DNA of 64,000 nt from Phytopseudomonas flavescens (lineage in GTDB: Bacteria; Pseudomonadota; Gammaproteobacteria; Pseudomonadales; Pseudomonadaceae): contig NZ_FNDG01000005.1 of assembly GCF_900100535.1 (NCBI RefSeq), positions 268,983 through 332,982 on the forward strand, read 5' to 3'. Positions 43,591 through 53,276 of the stretch are shown piece by piece. Within the stretch, counting starts at the first letter, position 1; each line of letters begins with the position of its first letter. The translations under genes were made by a program, and so were the position numbers. Under the pieces are notes generated by a model. That model saw only the letters and a program-made list of their open reading frames with translations. It did no database searches and was not told the origin of the DNA.

Positions 43591-45686
43591 TGGCCTACCT
43601 CATCCACGCCGCCAATCAGCTCGCCCTGGCCGCGATGCGCCGTTCGGAAATCGTCGGCGCCTTCGTGGTCCTGGCGATCATCTTCATGATGATCACCCCC
43701 ATGCCGACCTGGCTGATCGACATACTGATCGCCATCAACATCTGCATTTCCTGCCTGCTGATCATGCTGGCGATGAACCTGCCGCGCCCCCTGGCGTTCT
43801 CCACCTTCCCGGCGGTGCTGCTGATCACCACCATGTTCCGCCTGGCCCTGTCGATCTCCACCACTCGCCTGATCCTCCTGGACCAGGATGCCGGGCACAT
43901 CGTCGAAGCCTTCGGCGAGTTCGTGGTCGGCGGCAACCTGGCGGTGGGCACGGTGATCTTCCTGATCATCACCGTGGTCAACTTCATGGTCATCACCAAA
44001 GGTTCCGAACGGGTCGCCGAAGTCGGCGCGCGCTTCACCCTGGACGCCATGCCCGGCAAGCAGATGTCCATCGACAGCGACCTGCGCGCCAACCTGATCA
44101 GCGTCCAGGACGCCCGCTCCCGGCGCGAGGAACTGGCCAAGGAGAGCCAACTGTTCGGTGCCATGGACGGCGCCATGAAGTTCGTCAAGGGCGATGCCAT
44201 CGCCGGGCTGATCATCATCGCCATCAACATGATCGGCGGCATCAGCATCGGCGTGATGCAGATGAACATGAGCGCGGGCGACGCCCTGCACATCTACACC
44301 ATCCTGACCATCGGCGACGGTCTCATCTCGCAGATTCCCGCCCTGATGATCTCGGTGACCGCCGGCATCGTGATCACCCGGGTGCCGGATGGCAACCCGA
44401 CGCCGCAGTCGAACATCGGCCGGGAAATCGCCGAGCAGCTGACCAGCCAGCCCAAGGTGTGGATCATCTCGGCGGTGGCCATGCTCGGCTTCGCCGCCCT
44501 GCCCGGCATGCCCACCGGGGTGTTCATCACCATCGCCCTGGTCTGTGGCTGCGGTGGCGTGCTGCAGATCTACCGGGACAAGCCGCCACCCGAAGGCGAG
44601 GAGGCGCAATGGGTGGCGCCGGAGCTCAACGGCGACGAAGACCTGCGCACCTTCAACCCCAGCCGCCAGTTCGTCCTGCAGTTCCATCCCAGTCAGGACC
44701 CGGAGCGCATCGCCGCGATCGTCAGCGAGATCCGCCAGCGCCGCAACCGCCTCGTCGTGCAGTACGGCCTGACCCTGCCCTCGTTCATCATCGAACAGAC
44801 GGAGCAGATCCCCGAGGACGAATTCCGCTTCTCGGTCTACGAGGTACCGATGATGCGCGCCACCCTGAGCCACAGCCATGTGGCGGTGGATGCCCAGGCC
44901 CTCGACCGACTCGAGCTCGACGAGCTGATCCCCGGCAGCGTCGAGCGCCAGGAAGGCCAGTGGGTGTGGATGCCCGCCGATTCGCCGGTCCTGCAGAACG
45001 CCGAGCTGGAACAGGTCAGCGCCATGACCCTGATCATCGAACGCATGGAGCGTACCCTGCACGCCTGCGCCCCGCAGTTCATCGGCCTGCAGGAAACCAA
45101 GGCGATTCTCGGCTGGCTGGAGTCCGAGCAACCCGAACTCGCCCAGGAAATGCTCCGCGTCCTGCCGCTGGCACGCTTCGCGGCGGTACTGCAGGGGCTG
45201 GCCGCCGAGTGCGTGCCGCTGCGTTCGGTCCGAGTGATCGCCGAAACCCTGGTCGAGCACGGCCAGCACGAACGGGACATCGCCATGCTGGTGAACTACG
45301 TGCGCATCGCCCTGAAATCGCAGATCTACCACCAGTACGCCAGCGCCGAAGGCCTGGAGGTCTGGCTGCTGACCCCCGAGAGCGAAGGCATCCTGCGCGA
45401 TGGCCTGCGCCAGACCCAGACCGAAACCTTCTTCGCGCTGAGCGACGCGACCAGCCAGTTGCTGCTCCAGCACCTGCACATGGCCTTCCCGCAGCGCGCC
45501 AGGGAACGCGCGGTGCTGCTGGTGCCGCAGGACCTGCGCAGCCCCCTGCGCATCCTCCTGCAAGAGGAGTTCTATCACGTGCCCGTGCTGTCCTTCGCGG
45601 AGATCGGCAGCTCGGCACAGGTCAAGGTCCTCGGTCGCTTCGAACTGGAGGAAAGAGCGGCCCTTGAAAGCGAGCAATACGCATGA
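43590..45686 (+). CDS. hrcV: Type III export gate protein HrcV (SctV)
   Basis: A 698-residue FHIPEP-family protein. About eight N-terminal transmembrane helices (residues 15-330) include RFTLDAMPGKQMSIDSDL, the FHIPEP signature. A large cytoplasmic domain with the nonameric ring fold follows. It forms the export gate and docks chaperone-effector complexes. It overlaps hrpQ by four bases. The length equals that of P. syringae HrcV. Confidence 0.96.
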   Translation: MAYLIHAANQLALAAMRRSEIVGAFVVLAIIFMMITPMPTWLIDILIAINICISCLLIMLAMNLPRPLAFSTFPAVLLITTMFRLALSISTTRLILLDQDAGHIVEAFGEFVVGGNLAVGTVIFLIITVVNFMVITKGSERVAEVGARFTLDAMPGKQMSIDSDLRANLISVQDARSRREELAKESQLFGAMDGAMKFVKGDAIAGLIIIAINMIGGISIGVMQMNMSAGDALHIYTILTIGDGLISQIPALMISVTAGIVITRVPDGNPTPQSNIGREIAEQLTSQPKVWIISAVAMLGFAALPGMPTGVFITIALVCGCGGVLQIYRDKPPPEGEEAQWVAPELNGDEDLRTFNPSRQFVLQFHPSQDPERIAAIVSEIRQRRNRLVVQYGLTLPSFIIEQTEQIPEDEFRFSVYEVPMMRATLSHSHVAVDAQALDRLELDELIPGSVERQEGQWVWMPADSPVLQNAELEQVSAMTLIIERMERTLHACAPQFIGLQETKAILGWLESEQPELAQEMLRVLPLARFAAVLQGLAAECVPLRSVRVIAETLVEHGQHERDIAMLVNYVRIALKSQIYHQYASAEGLEVWLLTPESEGILRDGLRQTQTETFFALSDATSQLLLQHLHMAFPQRARERAVLLVPQDLRSPLRILLQEEFYHVPVLSFAEIGSSAQVKVLGRFELEERAALESEQYA

Positions 45687-46633
45687 ACGAATCCGCTAAC
45701 GACCTGTTTGAACTGCGCGTGCTGAACGGCCTCCATCAGGGCGCGGCACTGCCGCTGATCGGCGAGCAGTGGGCCATAGGCGCCGACGACACCCTGGATC
45801 TCGCCCTGCACGATGCGGGCGTGCAGCACCGGCACTGCCAGTTGCAGCGCGACGGCGAACGGTGGAGTCTGGAGGCGGCGGATGGCCGCCCCGTTGACGT
45901 CGAAGGGCATTCGCTGGCCGAACTGCAGCCCAACGCCCCGTTCGCCCTCGGCTCGGTCTGGCTGTGCCTGGCGCCCGCCGCAGCGCCCTGGCCGAACCTG
46001 CCGGCCACCACCAGCGGGGATGGCGCGGATGACCGGCCAGGTGAGCAAACGCCGTTGGTCGGCCCCGCCACCCCACGCGGCGCGCTGCTCGGGCGCGCTG
46101 CCTGCATCACCCTGGGCGTGCTGCTGGGCGTGGTGGGCAGCGCCTGGAGCCTGAGCAGCGCGACCCTGGCGCCGAGCGAGCCGGCCCCCGCGGCAAGCGC
46201 ACCGGCCAGCACGGCAGCCCCGGCCAAGGTTCCCGATACTCGGCAGGCCATCGATGCGCAGAGCGCCGCGCGGCTGCTCAAGACCATGCTCAGCGAGCGT
46301 ATGCTCACCGCGGTCAGCCTGGAGCATACCCCCCAGGGCCTGGCCCTGAGCGGCACGCTGAAGAACGACAGCATGCGGGTCTACGAACGCATGCTGCAGC
46401 GTTTCAACGCGCAGCACCGGATCGATTTCAAGCTCGACGACCGGGTGCTCAGCGGCAACGGCGGCCTGCCCTTCGCCATCACCCAGATCATTGGCGGCAG
46501 CAACGGCCACCTGGTGATGGCCGATGGTCGGCGCATGTACATCGGCGACAGGATCGACGGCGTACGCCTGGTGCAGATCGACAATGGCCGCATCCAGTTC
46601 GATGGCGAACAGCAGCTGGAGGTGAGCTGGTGA
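45683..46633 (+). CDS. hrpQ: Inner-membrane ring protein HrpQ (SctD)
   Basis: A 316-residue protein with an N-terminal FHA-like domain (FELRVLNGLHQGAALPLIGE), one transmembrane helix near residue 135-155 (AACITLGVLLGVVGSAWSL) and a periplasmic C-terminal part. This is the layout of SctD. It forms the outer of the two inner-membrane rings with HrcJ. Start ATG 45683 overlaps hrcV; the stop overlaps the GTG of hrcN. Confidence 0.88.
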   Translation: MNESANDLFELRVLNGLHQGAALPLIGEQWAIGADDTLDLALHDAGVQHRHCQLQRDGERWSLEAADGRPVDVEGHSLAELQPNAPFALGSVWLCLAPAAAPWPNLPATTSGDGADDRPGEQTPLVGPATPRGALLGRAACITLGVLLGVVGSAWSLSSATLAPSEPAPAASAPASTAAPAKVPDTRQAIDAQSAARLLKTMLSERMLTAVSLEHTPQGLALSGTLKNDSMRVYERMLQRFNAQHRIDFKLDDRVLSGNGGLPFAITQIIGGSNGHLVMADGRRMYIGDRIDGVRLVQIDNGRIQFDGEQQLEVSW

Positions 46634-47985
46634 GCACGCTCGCGGCGCTGCAGCAGTGGGAAGGCCGCCAGGCCATCCGCCTGGGCGCGTTCAGCGCGGT
46701 ACGCGTCAGCGGCAAGGTCACCGCGGTCAGCGGGATCCTGCTCGAGTGCCAGGTACCGGCCGCCAAGGTGGGCGACCTGTGCGAGGTGGTCAAGGCAGAC
46801 GGCAGCCACATCCTCGCCGAGATCGTCGGTTTCACCCGCGACTGCACGCTGCTCAGCGCCCTGGGCACGCCGGACGGCATCCAGGTGGGCGCCACCATCA
46901 GGCCCCTGGGCATCGCCCACCGCATCGGGGTCGACGAGGACCTGCTCGGCTGCGTGCTGGATGGCTTCGGCCGCCCACTGCTGGGCGATACCCGGGGCGC
47001 CTTCGCCGGCGCCGACGATACCCGCCCGAGCGTCGCGGTGATCAGCGACGCCCTGCCACCGACGCAGCGGCCACGCATCAGCACGGCGTTGCCCACCGGC
47101 ATCCGGGCCATCGACAGCGCCCTGTTGCTCGGCGAGGGACAGCGGGTCGGGCTGTTCGCCGGTGCCGGCTGCGGCAAAACCACCCTGATGGCCGAGCTGG
47201 CGCGCAACATGGGCTGCGACGTGATCGTCTTCGGCCTGATCGGCGAACGCGGCAGGGAACTGCGTGAGTTCCTCGACCACGAACTGGATGAGACGCTGCG
47301 CAAGCGCTCGGTACTGGTCTGTGCCACCTCGGACAGGTCCAGCATGGAACGGGCCCGCGCAGCCTTCACGGCCACGGCGATCGCCGAGGCATTCCGGGCC
47401 CGCGGCATGAAGGTACTGCTGTTGATCGACTCCCTGACCCGCTTCGCTCGCGCGCAACGCGAGATCGGCATCGCCGCCGGCGAGCCGCTGGGGCGCGGCG
47501 GCCTGCCGCCCTCGGTGTACACCCTGCTGCCGCAGTTGGTGGAGCGCGCGGGCATGAGCGAGCGCGGCTCGATCACCGCGCTGTATACCGTGCTGATCGA
47601 ACAGGACTCGATGAACGATCCGGTCGCCGACGAAGTGCGCTCCCTGCTGGACGGGCACATCGTGCTGTCGCGCAAGCTGGCCGAGCGCGGCCACTATCCG
47701 GCCATCGACGTCCCCGCCAGCATCAGCCGGGTGCTGAGCAACGTGGCCGGCGCCGAACACCAGCGCGCGAACAACCGCCTGCGCCGGCTCATGGCCGCCT
47801 ACCGTCAGGTCGAGATGCTGCTGCGCCTGGGCGAATACCAGCCGGGCGCGGACCCGGTCACCGATTGCGCCGTCGAGCTGAACGGCGCCATCAACCACTT
47901 CCTTCAGCAGGACCTGCGTGGCCCCTGCTCCCTGGACGAGACCCTGGCGGCGCTGAACCAGCTGACCGACCGGTTACCGGAGTGA
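46630..47985 (+). CDS. hrcN: Type III secretion ATPase HrcN (SctN)
   Basis: A 451-residue F1-type ATPase. Walker A is GAGCGKTT (about residues 178-185); the catalytic region FGLIGERGRELREF, Walker B VLLLIDSLTRFARAQRE and the PPSVYTLLPQLVERAG segment are all present. It uncouples chaperones from effectors and powers early export. It starts with GTG overlapping the hrpQ stop as GTGA. Confidence 0.96.
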   Translation: MSTLAALQQWEGRQAIRLGAFSAVRVSGKVTAVSGILLECQVPAAKVGDLCEVVKADGSHILAEIVGFTRDCTLLSALGTPDGIQVGATIRPLGIAHRIGVDEDLLGCVLDGFGRPLLGDTRGAFAGADDTRPSVAVISDALPPTQRPRISTALPTGIRAIDSALLLGEGQRVGLFAGAGCGKTTLMAELARNMGCDVIVFGLIGERGRELREFLDHELDETLRKRSVLVCATSDRSSMERARAAFTATAIAEAFRARGMKVLLLIDSLTRFARAQREIGIAAGEPLGRGGLPPSVYTLLPQLVERAGMSERGSITALYTVLIEQDSMNDPVADEVRSLLDGHIVLSRKLAERGHYPAIDVPASISRVLSNVAGAEHQRANNRLRRLMAAYRQVEMLLRLGEYQPGADPVTDCAVELNGAINHFLQQDLRGPCSLDETLAALNQLTDRLPE

Positions 47986-47987
47986 GC

Positions 47988-48434
47988 GTGGACGACGAAC
48001 TGGAAATCGACCCGCAACGCGCTTCGCTGGAACAGGCCATCGCCTTGCTCAAGCCGCTGCGCCAGCATCGCCAGGCGCGCGCCGAGCGCCAGCAGCGCCA
48101 GGCCCGGCAAGCCTTGCAGCACAGCTGCGAGCAATTGCTCGAGGCCGAGTCCCGGCTGAGCGAGCAGAGCGACGCGCAACGGGTCCGCCGGGCGCGGCTG
48201 GCCAGCGAGCACCTGCAGCAGAGCATGGGCTTCGAGGAGGTCGGCCGCTGGCATGATCGCGAACGCCGCATGCTCGACCAGTTGGCCATGCTGCGCCATG
48301 ACGTGCACCGGCAGCAGGCGCTGATCGAAGAACGCCAGGCACAGTTGCAGCACGCCTGCACGAGCGCCAGCCAGGCACAACGTGCCGTCGAGAAACTCGC
48401 CTGCCTTGCCGAGGCCCTGAACGATGAAAGCTGA
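47988..48434 (+). CDS. hrpO: ATPase stalk protein HrpO (SctO)
   Basis: A 148-residue almost entirely helical, Gln/Arg/Glu-rich coiled-coil protein, fitting the SctO stalk that links HrcN to the export gate. The start is taken as GTG 47988, five bases after GGAGT. An in-frame GTG at 47982, overlapping the hrcN stop, is a possible alternative. It overlaps hrpP by 11 bases. Sequence conservation in the family is low, so it is called from position, size and structure. Confidence 0.8.
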   Translation: MDDELEIDPQRASLEQAIALLKPLRQHRQARAERQQRQARQALQHSCEQLLEAESRLSEQSDAQRVRRARLASEHLQQSMGFEEVGRWHDRERRMLDQLAMLRHDVHRQQALIEERQAQLQHACTSASQAQRAVEKLACLAEALNDES

Positions 48435-48990
48435 AAGCCCCCCCGCCCCGCCCCGTCGCCCCCAGCCCGCCCCACAGCCGCAGCCGGGTGCGCCAGCAGC
48501 GGCCCAGCCGCGGCCAGCCGGCGCAGGCGTGCAGAACGCCAGCCTGCTGCGGCGTGGCGAAATCGACCTGCGCTCGCTGATCCAGGGGCTGGAGATGCCC
48601 AGTTCGACGCTCATGGCCGACGGCACGGTATTCGCGCAACTGATCCAGCCGGCACGGCCGGTTTCGGACGAGGGTTCCGGGCTGGGTGGGGGCAGCGCTG
48701 CCATGGCGGCCAAGCCCGATGCCGTGGGTGCGCAACTGATCGAAGAGCTCGCGCAACGCCTGCCCCTCGCGCCACCAGGTGCTTTCACCGCTACCCTGCT
48801 GATGCCGAACCTGGGCAAGGTCCAGGTGCGCGCCGGCAAACGTGAGGGCCATTGGGACGTGGAACTGGGCTTCACCCGTCGCGAGACCTTCGAACGCCTG
48901 CATGGGCAACGGTGCGCCTGCGAGGCCGCCCTGGCCGTCGCCCTGGGCAGCCCGGTGCAACTGGCCCTGCTCGACGAGGCACGGCCGTGA
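48424..48990 (+). CDS. hrpP: Needle/pilus length and substrate-switch protein HrpP (SctP)
   Basis: A 188-residue protein, the length of P. syringae HrpP. The N-terminal half is Pro/Ala-rich (PRRPQPAPQPQP and similar). The C-terminal half carries the export-switch-like domain around LLMPNLGKVQVRAGKREGHW. It interacts with HrcU to switch from pilus to effector export. It overlaps both neighbours (hrpO by 11, hrcQa by 4 bases). Confidence 0.85.
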   Translation: MKAESPPAPPRRPQPAPQPQPGAPAAAQPRPAGAGVQNASLLRRGEIDLRSLIQGLEMPSSTLMADGTVFAQLIQPARPVSDEGSGLGGGSAAMAAKPDAVGAQLIEELAQRLPLAPPGAFTATLLMPNLGKVQVRAGKREGHWDVELGFTRRETFERLHGQRCACEAALAVALGSPVQLALLDEARP

Positions 48991-49694
48991 ACAGGCTGGC
49001 GCTGCGCCAGGTGACAGCACGGCAGGCCCAGGCCACCCGTGCCCTCGGCGCGGGCGTCAGCGCAGCCTTCCACGCCCGCGGCCTGGCGGGCGAGCTGTGC
49101 CTCGTGCCCCTGTCGGCGCAGGCGGCGGCTGCGCCGGGCACCTGGTTCGACAGTGCCATCGGCCCGCTGCACCTCAGCGATGCCGGTGCCGTGCTGAGCC
49201 TGCTGGGCGAATTGCCAGTCAGTGTCGCCGGCGCGCCCCAGGCCTGGTACTGGCAGGCGCTCAGCCAGCAGTTGAGCCCGCTCATCGCCGAGTCCCTGAG
49301 CCCGCTGTCGATGCGCGAGAGCGCCCCGCAGGCCGAGGCGCAGCTGCGGTGCACCCTGCGCGTGAGGCTGGGCGAGGAGATCGTCCATGCCCAGTTGGCA
49401 ACCTCTGCCGAGACCCTGCTCGACTGGCTGCAGGCGCCACTGTGGCAACCCCGGCGGCGCCCCTTCCCGGCCACGCTGGAACTGCATGAGCCCCTGATCG
49501 TCGGCCTCTGCGAACTGAGCGGCGAGCAACTGGCGACGCTGCGCCCCGGCGACGTGGTGATACCGAGCGAAGCGCGCTTCGACTGCGACGGCCACGGCGT
49601 GGTGACGCTCGCCGAGCGCCGCTGGATCGCGCAGACACAGGCGTGCGGGGCGCGCCTCCTCCTCAACCTGGAAGCCGATAGCCATGACCAGTGA
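48987..49694 (+). CDS. hrcQa: C-ring (sorting platform) protein HrcQa
   Basis: A 235-residue N-terminal part of SctQ. In P. syringae-type systems SctQ is split into HrcQa and HrcQb, and the same split is seen here. It starts with GTG 48987 overlapping the hrpP stop as GTGA. The C-terminal third has the SpoA/SPOA-like stretch GEQLATLRPGDVVIPSEARF. It forms part of the cytoplasmic sorting platform. Confidence 0.88.
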   Translation: MNRLALRQVTARQAQATRALGAGVSAAFHARGLAGELCLVPLSAQAAAAPGTWFDSAIGPLHLSDAGAVLSLLGELPVSVAGAPQAWYWQALSQQLSPLIAESLSPLSMRESAPQAEAQLRCTLRVRLGEEIVHAQLATSAETLLDWLQAPLWQPRRRPFPATLELHEPLIVGLCELSGEQLATLRPGDVVIPSEARFDCDGHGVVTLAERRWIAQTQACGARLLLNLEADSHDQ

Positions 49695-50100
49695 TACCCC
49701 TGCTGCGGACCTCGAGATGCCATATGCCGATGAGGCGCCTGCCCATCCCCAGGACGCGCCAGCGAGCGAGCCCGGCGTCGACGAATCGCTACAGGCGCCG
49801 GACCCCGAGGACGAACTCGACCCGCCGGCGCAGCCACAGGCCGAGGCGGACGAGGACCGGCACCCGTCGCTGCAGCCGTTGTCGCGCCTGCCCCTGGCCC
49901 TGACCCTGCGCTGCGGTTCACTGCGCCTGAGCCTCGAGCAACTGCAGCGGCTCGACAGCGGCGCCGTGCTGGAGGTGCAGGGCGTCACACCGGGGCAGGC
50001 CTGGCTGTACAACGGCGAACAACCGGTCGCCGAAGGCGAACTGGTCGACGTCGGGGGCCGCCTCGGCCTGCAGATCACCCGGATGGCATCGCTGACATGA
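49684..50100 (+). CDS. hrcQb: C-ring protein HrcQb
   Basis: A 138-residue C-terminal part of SctQ. The first 60 residues are very acidic and Pro-rich; the last 80 form a SpoA domain ([20 protein letters not shown], then [18 protein letters not shown]). It overlaps hrcQa by 11 bases and hrcR by 4 bases. In the family it tetramerises and binds HrcQa. Confidence 0.9.
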   Translation: MTSDTPAADLEMPYADEAPAHPQDAPASEPGVDESLQAPDPEDELDPPAQPQAEADEDRHPSLQPLSRLPLALTLRCGSLRLSLEQLQRLDSGAVLEVQGVTPGQAWLYNGEQPVAEGELVDVGGRLGLQITRMASLT

Positions 50101-50750
50101 TTCTCGACGGGATGAACCCGGTTCTCCTCGCCCTGTTCCTGGGTGGCCTGTCGCTGGTGCCGTTCCTGCTGATCGTGTGCACCGCGTTCCTGAAGATCGC
50201 CATGACGCTGATGATCACGCGCAACGCCATCGGCGTTCAGCAAGTACCGCCGAACATGGCCATCTACGGCATCGCCCTGGCAGCCACGATGTTCGTCATG
50301 GCCCCGGTGGCCCATGAAATCCAGAAGCGTCTCGAACACGCCCCCCTGGACATGTCGACGACGCAAAACCTGCAGGAAAGCGCGGGCGGCATCATCGATC
50401 CGCTGCGGCAGTTCATGACCCATAACACAGACCCGGACGTGGTGACCCACCTGCTGGAAAACACCCACCGCATGTGGCCCAGGGAAATGGCCGAGAGCGC
50501 CAGCAAGGCGGACCTGCTGCTGGCGATCCCGGCGTTCGTGCTGTCCGAGCTGCAGGCGGCCTTCAAGATCGGCTTCCTGATCTACATCCCGTTCATCGTG
50601 ATCGACCTGATCGTTTCCAACCTGCTGCTGGCGCTGGGCATGCAGATGGTCTCGCCGATGACCATCTCGCTGCCCCTCAAGCTGCTGCTCTTCGTGCTCG
50701 TGGACGGCTGGACGAAGCTGATCGACAGCCTGTTCCTTTCCTACATGTGA
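50097..50750 (+). CDS. hrcR: Export apparatus protein HrcR (SctR)
   Basis: A 217-residue FliP-family membrane protein with four helices. Signature stretches [20 protein letters not shown] near the N-terminus and [20 protein letters not shown] near the C-terminus are characteristic. It builds the export gate core with HrcS and HrcT. Confidence 0.96.
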   Translation: MILDGMNPVLLALFLGGLSLVPFLLIVCTAFLKIAMTLMITRNAIGVQQVPPNMAIYGIALAATMFVMAPVAHEIQKRLEHAPLDMSTTQNLQESAGGIIDPLRQFMTHNTDPDVVTHLLENTHRMWPREMAESASKADLLLAIPAFVLSELQAAFKIGFLIYIPFIVIDLIVSNLLLALGMQMVSPMTISLPLKLLLFVLVDGWTKLIDSLFLSYM

Positions 50751-50757
50751 GGTCGCC

Positions 50758-51024
50758 ATGGAAGCGTTGGCGCTGTTCAAGCAGGGTATGTTCCTGGTGG
50801 TCATCCTGACCGCCCCGCCGCTGGCCGTCGCCGTCCTGGTGGGGGTGGTCACCTCGCTGCTGCAGGCCCTGATGCAGATGCAGGACCAGACCCTGCCGTT
50901 CGGCCTCAAGCTGGCCGCCGTGGGCCTCACCCTGGCCATGACCGGGCGCTGGATCGGCCTGGAGCTGATCCAGTTCATCAACATGGCCTTCGACCTGATC
51001 GGCAGAACCGGCGGGCCGCGCTAG
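50758..51024 (+). CDS. hrcS: Export apparatus protein HrcS (SctS)
   Basis: An 88-residue FliQ-family protein with two transmembrane hairpin helices (LVVILTAPPLAVAVLVGVV and a second from about residue 55). The linking QALMQMQDQTLPF stretch is diagnostic. It sits between hrcR and hrcT, with its stop directly abutting the hrcT start. Confidence 0.95.
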   Translation: MEALALFKQGMFLVVILTAPPLAVAVLVGVVTSLLQALMQMQDQTLPFGLKLAAVGLTLAMTGRWIGLELIQFINMAFDLIGRTGGPR

Positions 51025-51825
51025 ATGCCATGGGACGCGCAGAGCGCTTTCGAACTGCTGCTGGGCATCGGCCTGGCGGCGGCGCGCCTGCTGCCCTGCA
51101 TGCTGCTGGTGCCGGCCTTCTGCTTCAAGTACCTGAAAGGGCCGCTGCGCTATGCGGTGGTGATCGCCGTGGCCCTGCTGCCCGCGCCGTCGATCAGTGA
51201 CGCGCTCACCGGCCAGGAGGCGAACCTGGGCTGGATCGTCGGCCTGCTGCTCAAGGAGGTGGCCCTGGGCGCCCTGCTCGGCGTGCTGCTGTACATGCCC
51301 TTCTGGATGTTCGCCTCGGTGGGCGCCCTGCTCGACAGCCAGCGCGGCGCGCTCAGCGGCGGCCAGATCAACCCCGCCCTGGGCCCGGATGTCACGCCCA
51401 TGGGCTTGCTGTTCCAGGAAGCCATGATCATGCTGCTGATGGTGATCGGCGGGCTGCCGCTGATTCTCCAGGTGATCTGGGACAGCTACCTGATCTGGCC
51501 CCCCACGGCCTGGCTGCCGGTTCTCACCCAGGACGGCCTGAGCGTCGTGCTCGACCAGTTGAGCCGGACCCTGCACCACATGCTGTTGTATGCCGCGCCG
51601 TTCATCGCGGTGTTGCTGCTGATCGAAGCGGTGATGGCGATCATCAGCCTCTACGCGCAACAGCTGAACGTATTCATCCTCGCCATGCCCGCCAAGAGCA
51701 TCGCCGGGATCGCCTTTCTGCTGATCTACCTGCCCACCCTGCTGGAGCTGGGCAGCGGCGAGCTGCAATACCTGAAGGTCATCGGCAGCCTGCTCGGCGC
51801 TATCGTCCAGGTGCCCGCGCCATGA
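51025..51825 (+). CDS. hrcT: Export apparatus protein HrcT (SctT)
   Basis: A 266-residue FliR-family membrane protein. Family landmarks include MLLVPAFCFKYLKGPLRYAV in the N-terminal quarter and the ALLDSQRGALSGGQINPALG loop. It overlaps hrcU by four bases. Confidence 0.95.
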   Translation: MPWDAQSAFELLLGIGLAAARLLPCMLLVPAFCFKYLKGPLRYAVVIAVALLPAPSISDALTGQEANLGWIVGLLLKEVALGALLGVLLYMPFWMFASVGALLDSQRGALSGGQINPALGPDVTPMGLLFQEAMIMLLMVIGGLPLILQVIWDSYLIWPPTAWLPVLTQDGLSVVLDQLSRTLHHMLLYAAPFIAVLLLIEAVMAIISLYAQQLNVFILAMPAKSIAGIAFLLIYLPTLLELGSGELQYLKVIGSLLGAIVQVPAP

Positions 51826-52898
51826 GCGAAAAGACCGAAAAGGCCACGCCCAAGCAACTGCGCGATGCCCGCGAGAAAGGCCAGATCGCGCAGAGCCAGG
51901 ACATCAGCAAGCTGCTCATCCTGCTGCTGGTCAGCGAGGTGACACTGGGCCTGGCGAACGAGAGCGTGGAGCGACTCAAGCAGTTGATCGAATTGTCGGT
52001 GAACGCCACCCAGCAGCCCTTCGAGCGGATCGTCGAGCAACTGCTCAGCGAAGCCATCGCGGTGATGCTGCCCTTTCTGGCCCTGAGCGTCGGCCTGGCG
52101 ATGCTGATGCGCCTGGCCGCCGGCTGGGGGCAGTTCGGTTTCCTGTTCGCGCCCAAGGCACTGCAGGTCGACTTCAACAAGCTCAACCCCTTCGCCCAGC
52201 TCAAGCAGATGTTCTCCGGGCAGAACCTGAGCAACCTGCTGATGAGCGTGCTCAAGGCCCTGGCCATCGGCTACACCCTCTACCTGCTGCTCGAACCGGA
52301 ACTGCGCACGCTGATCCTGCTGGCCAACTCCGATCTCGACACCTACTGGCAGTCGCTGCTGCAGGTGTTCCAACACATCCTGCGGATAACCCTCGGGTTG
52401 CTGCTGGTAATGGCGGCCATCGACTTCGGGCTGCAGAAGTTCTTCCATGCCAGGCAGCTGCGCATGAGCCACGACGACATCAAGAAGGAATACAAGCAGT
52501 CCGAGGGCGATCCCCACGTCAAGGGCCAACGCCGCCAGTTCGCCTTCGAGATTCTCAACCAGGAACCCGAAGCCGCGCCACGTTCGGTGCAGGACGCCGA
52601 CATGCTGGTGGTCAACCCCACCCACTATGCCGTAGCCCTGTTCTATCGACCCGGCCAGACGCCCCTGCCACTGATCCACTGCAAGGGCGAGGACGACCAC
52701 GCCCTCGCCCTGATCGCCGAGGCCAGGCGCGCCCGGGTGCCGGTGGTGCAGAGCGTGTGGCTGGCACGCACCTTGTACAAGGTACGGACCGGCCACCACA
52801 TCCCCAGGCCCACGCTGGAAATGGTGGCGCAGATCTACCAGTTGGTGAAACAGCTTGACGAGGTCGACGACCAGATCATTCGCACCGATCACCTTTAG
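51822..52898 (+). CDS. hrcU: Autoprotease/switch protein HrcU (SctU)
   Basis: A 358-residue FlhB-family protein. It has the N-terminal SEKTEKATPKQLRDAREKGQ signature, four transmembrane helices (about residues 30-210) and the cytoplasmic NPTH self-cleavage site at residues 265-268 (VVNPTHYAVALFY). Cleavage allows the switch from pilin to effector export together with HrpP. Last gene of the operon; a MITE-like repeat begins directly after its stop codon. Confidence 0.96.
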   Translation: MSEKTEKATPKQLRDAREKGQIAQSQDISKLLILLLVSEVTLGLANESVERLKQLIELSVNATQQPFERIVEQLLSEAIAVMLPFLALSVGLAMLMRLAAGWGQFGFLFAPKALQVDFNKLNPFAQLKQMFSGQNLSNLLMSVLKALAIGYTLYLLLEPELRTLILLANSDLDTYWQSLLQVFQHILRITLGLLLVMAAIDFGLQKFFHARQLRMSHDDIKKEYKQSEGDPHVKGQRRQFAFEILNQEPEAAPRSVQDADMLVVNPTHYAVALFYRPGQTPLPLIHCKGEDDHALALIAEARRARVPVVQSVWLARTLYKVRTGHHIPRPTLEMVAQIYQLVKQLDEVDDQIIRTDHL

Positions 52899-52899
52899 G

Positions 52900-53085
52900 G
52901 GCTGTTAACGCTACCGCGCAAGCCGCGTTGCTGCGCAAAATCTCGCCAGGCCGGGCGGCGATCCGCTAGGCGGAGGACGCAGGGAATGGACTAGCCGTCC
53001 GCGTTTTCCCTTGCCAAGTCCTCCAACAACGCATGGCGAGATTTTTCGCGCAACCCATAGGGCCGTGCATGAAACGTCGACAGCC
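52900..53085 (-). repeat. MITE-like repeat, copy B
   Basis: A 186-bp element between the convergent hrcU and hrpV genes, inverted relative to copy A at 25827-26010. Its ends (GGCTGTTAACG at 52900 and CGTCGACAGCC at 53085) form imperfect inverted repeats. The core with CGTTTTCCCTTGCCAAG and GGCGATCCGC is almost identical to copy A. The remaining ~190 bp to hrpV shows no gene or clear terminator. Confidence 0.72.
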
Positions 53086-53276
53086 TCCCGTGCCGCATCA
53101 CCCATGCAATGCCGTAGCGGAGCGAACCGGCTGAGCACGCGCTCGCTGTACGCCGGTCATGGGCTGGCATCAGCGCGCTCCCTGCCGGGCCGTACAACGT
53201 CCCGCGACGGGCGAGGCCCGGGTCGAATGCTGAGGGGCGGACGGAAGCCTCGCCGATACCGACGAGCGCCGTTCGC

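Noticed and set aside
43428..45677. 749-residue minus-strand frame opposite hrcV
   Set aside because: Antisense of hrcV, with low-complexity Asp/Gln/His/Gly composition; no known family.
47904..50984. 1026-residue minus-strand frame opposite hrcN-hrcS
   Set aside because: Covers the antisense of several conserved hrp/hrc genes; low complexity, no domain.
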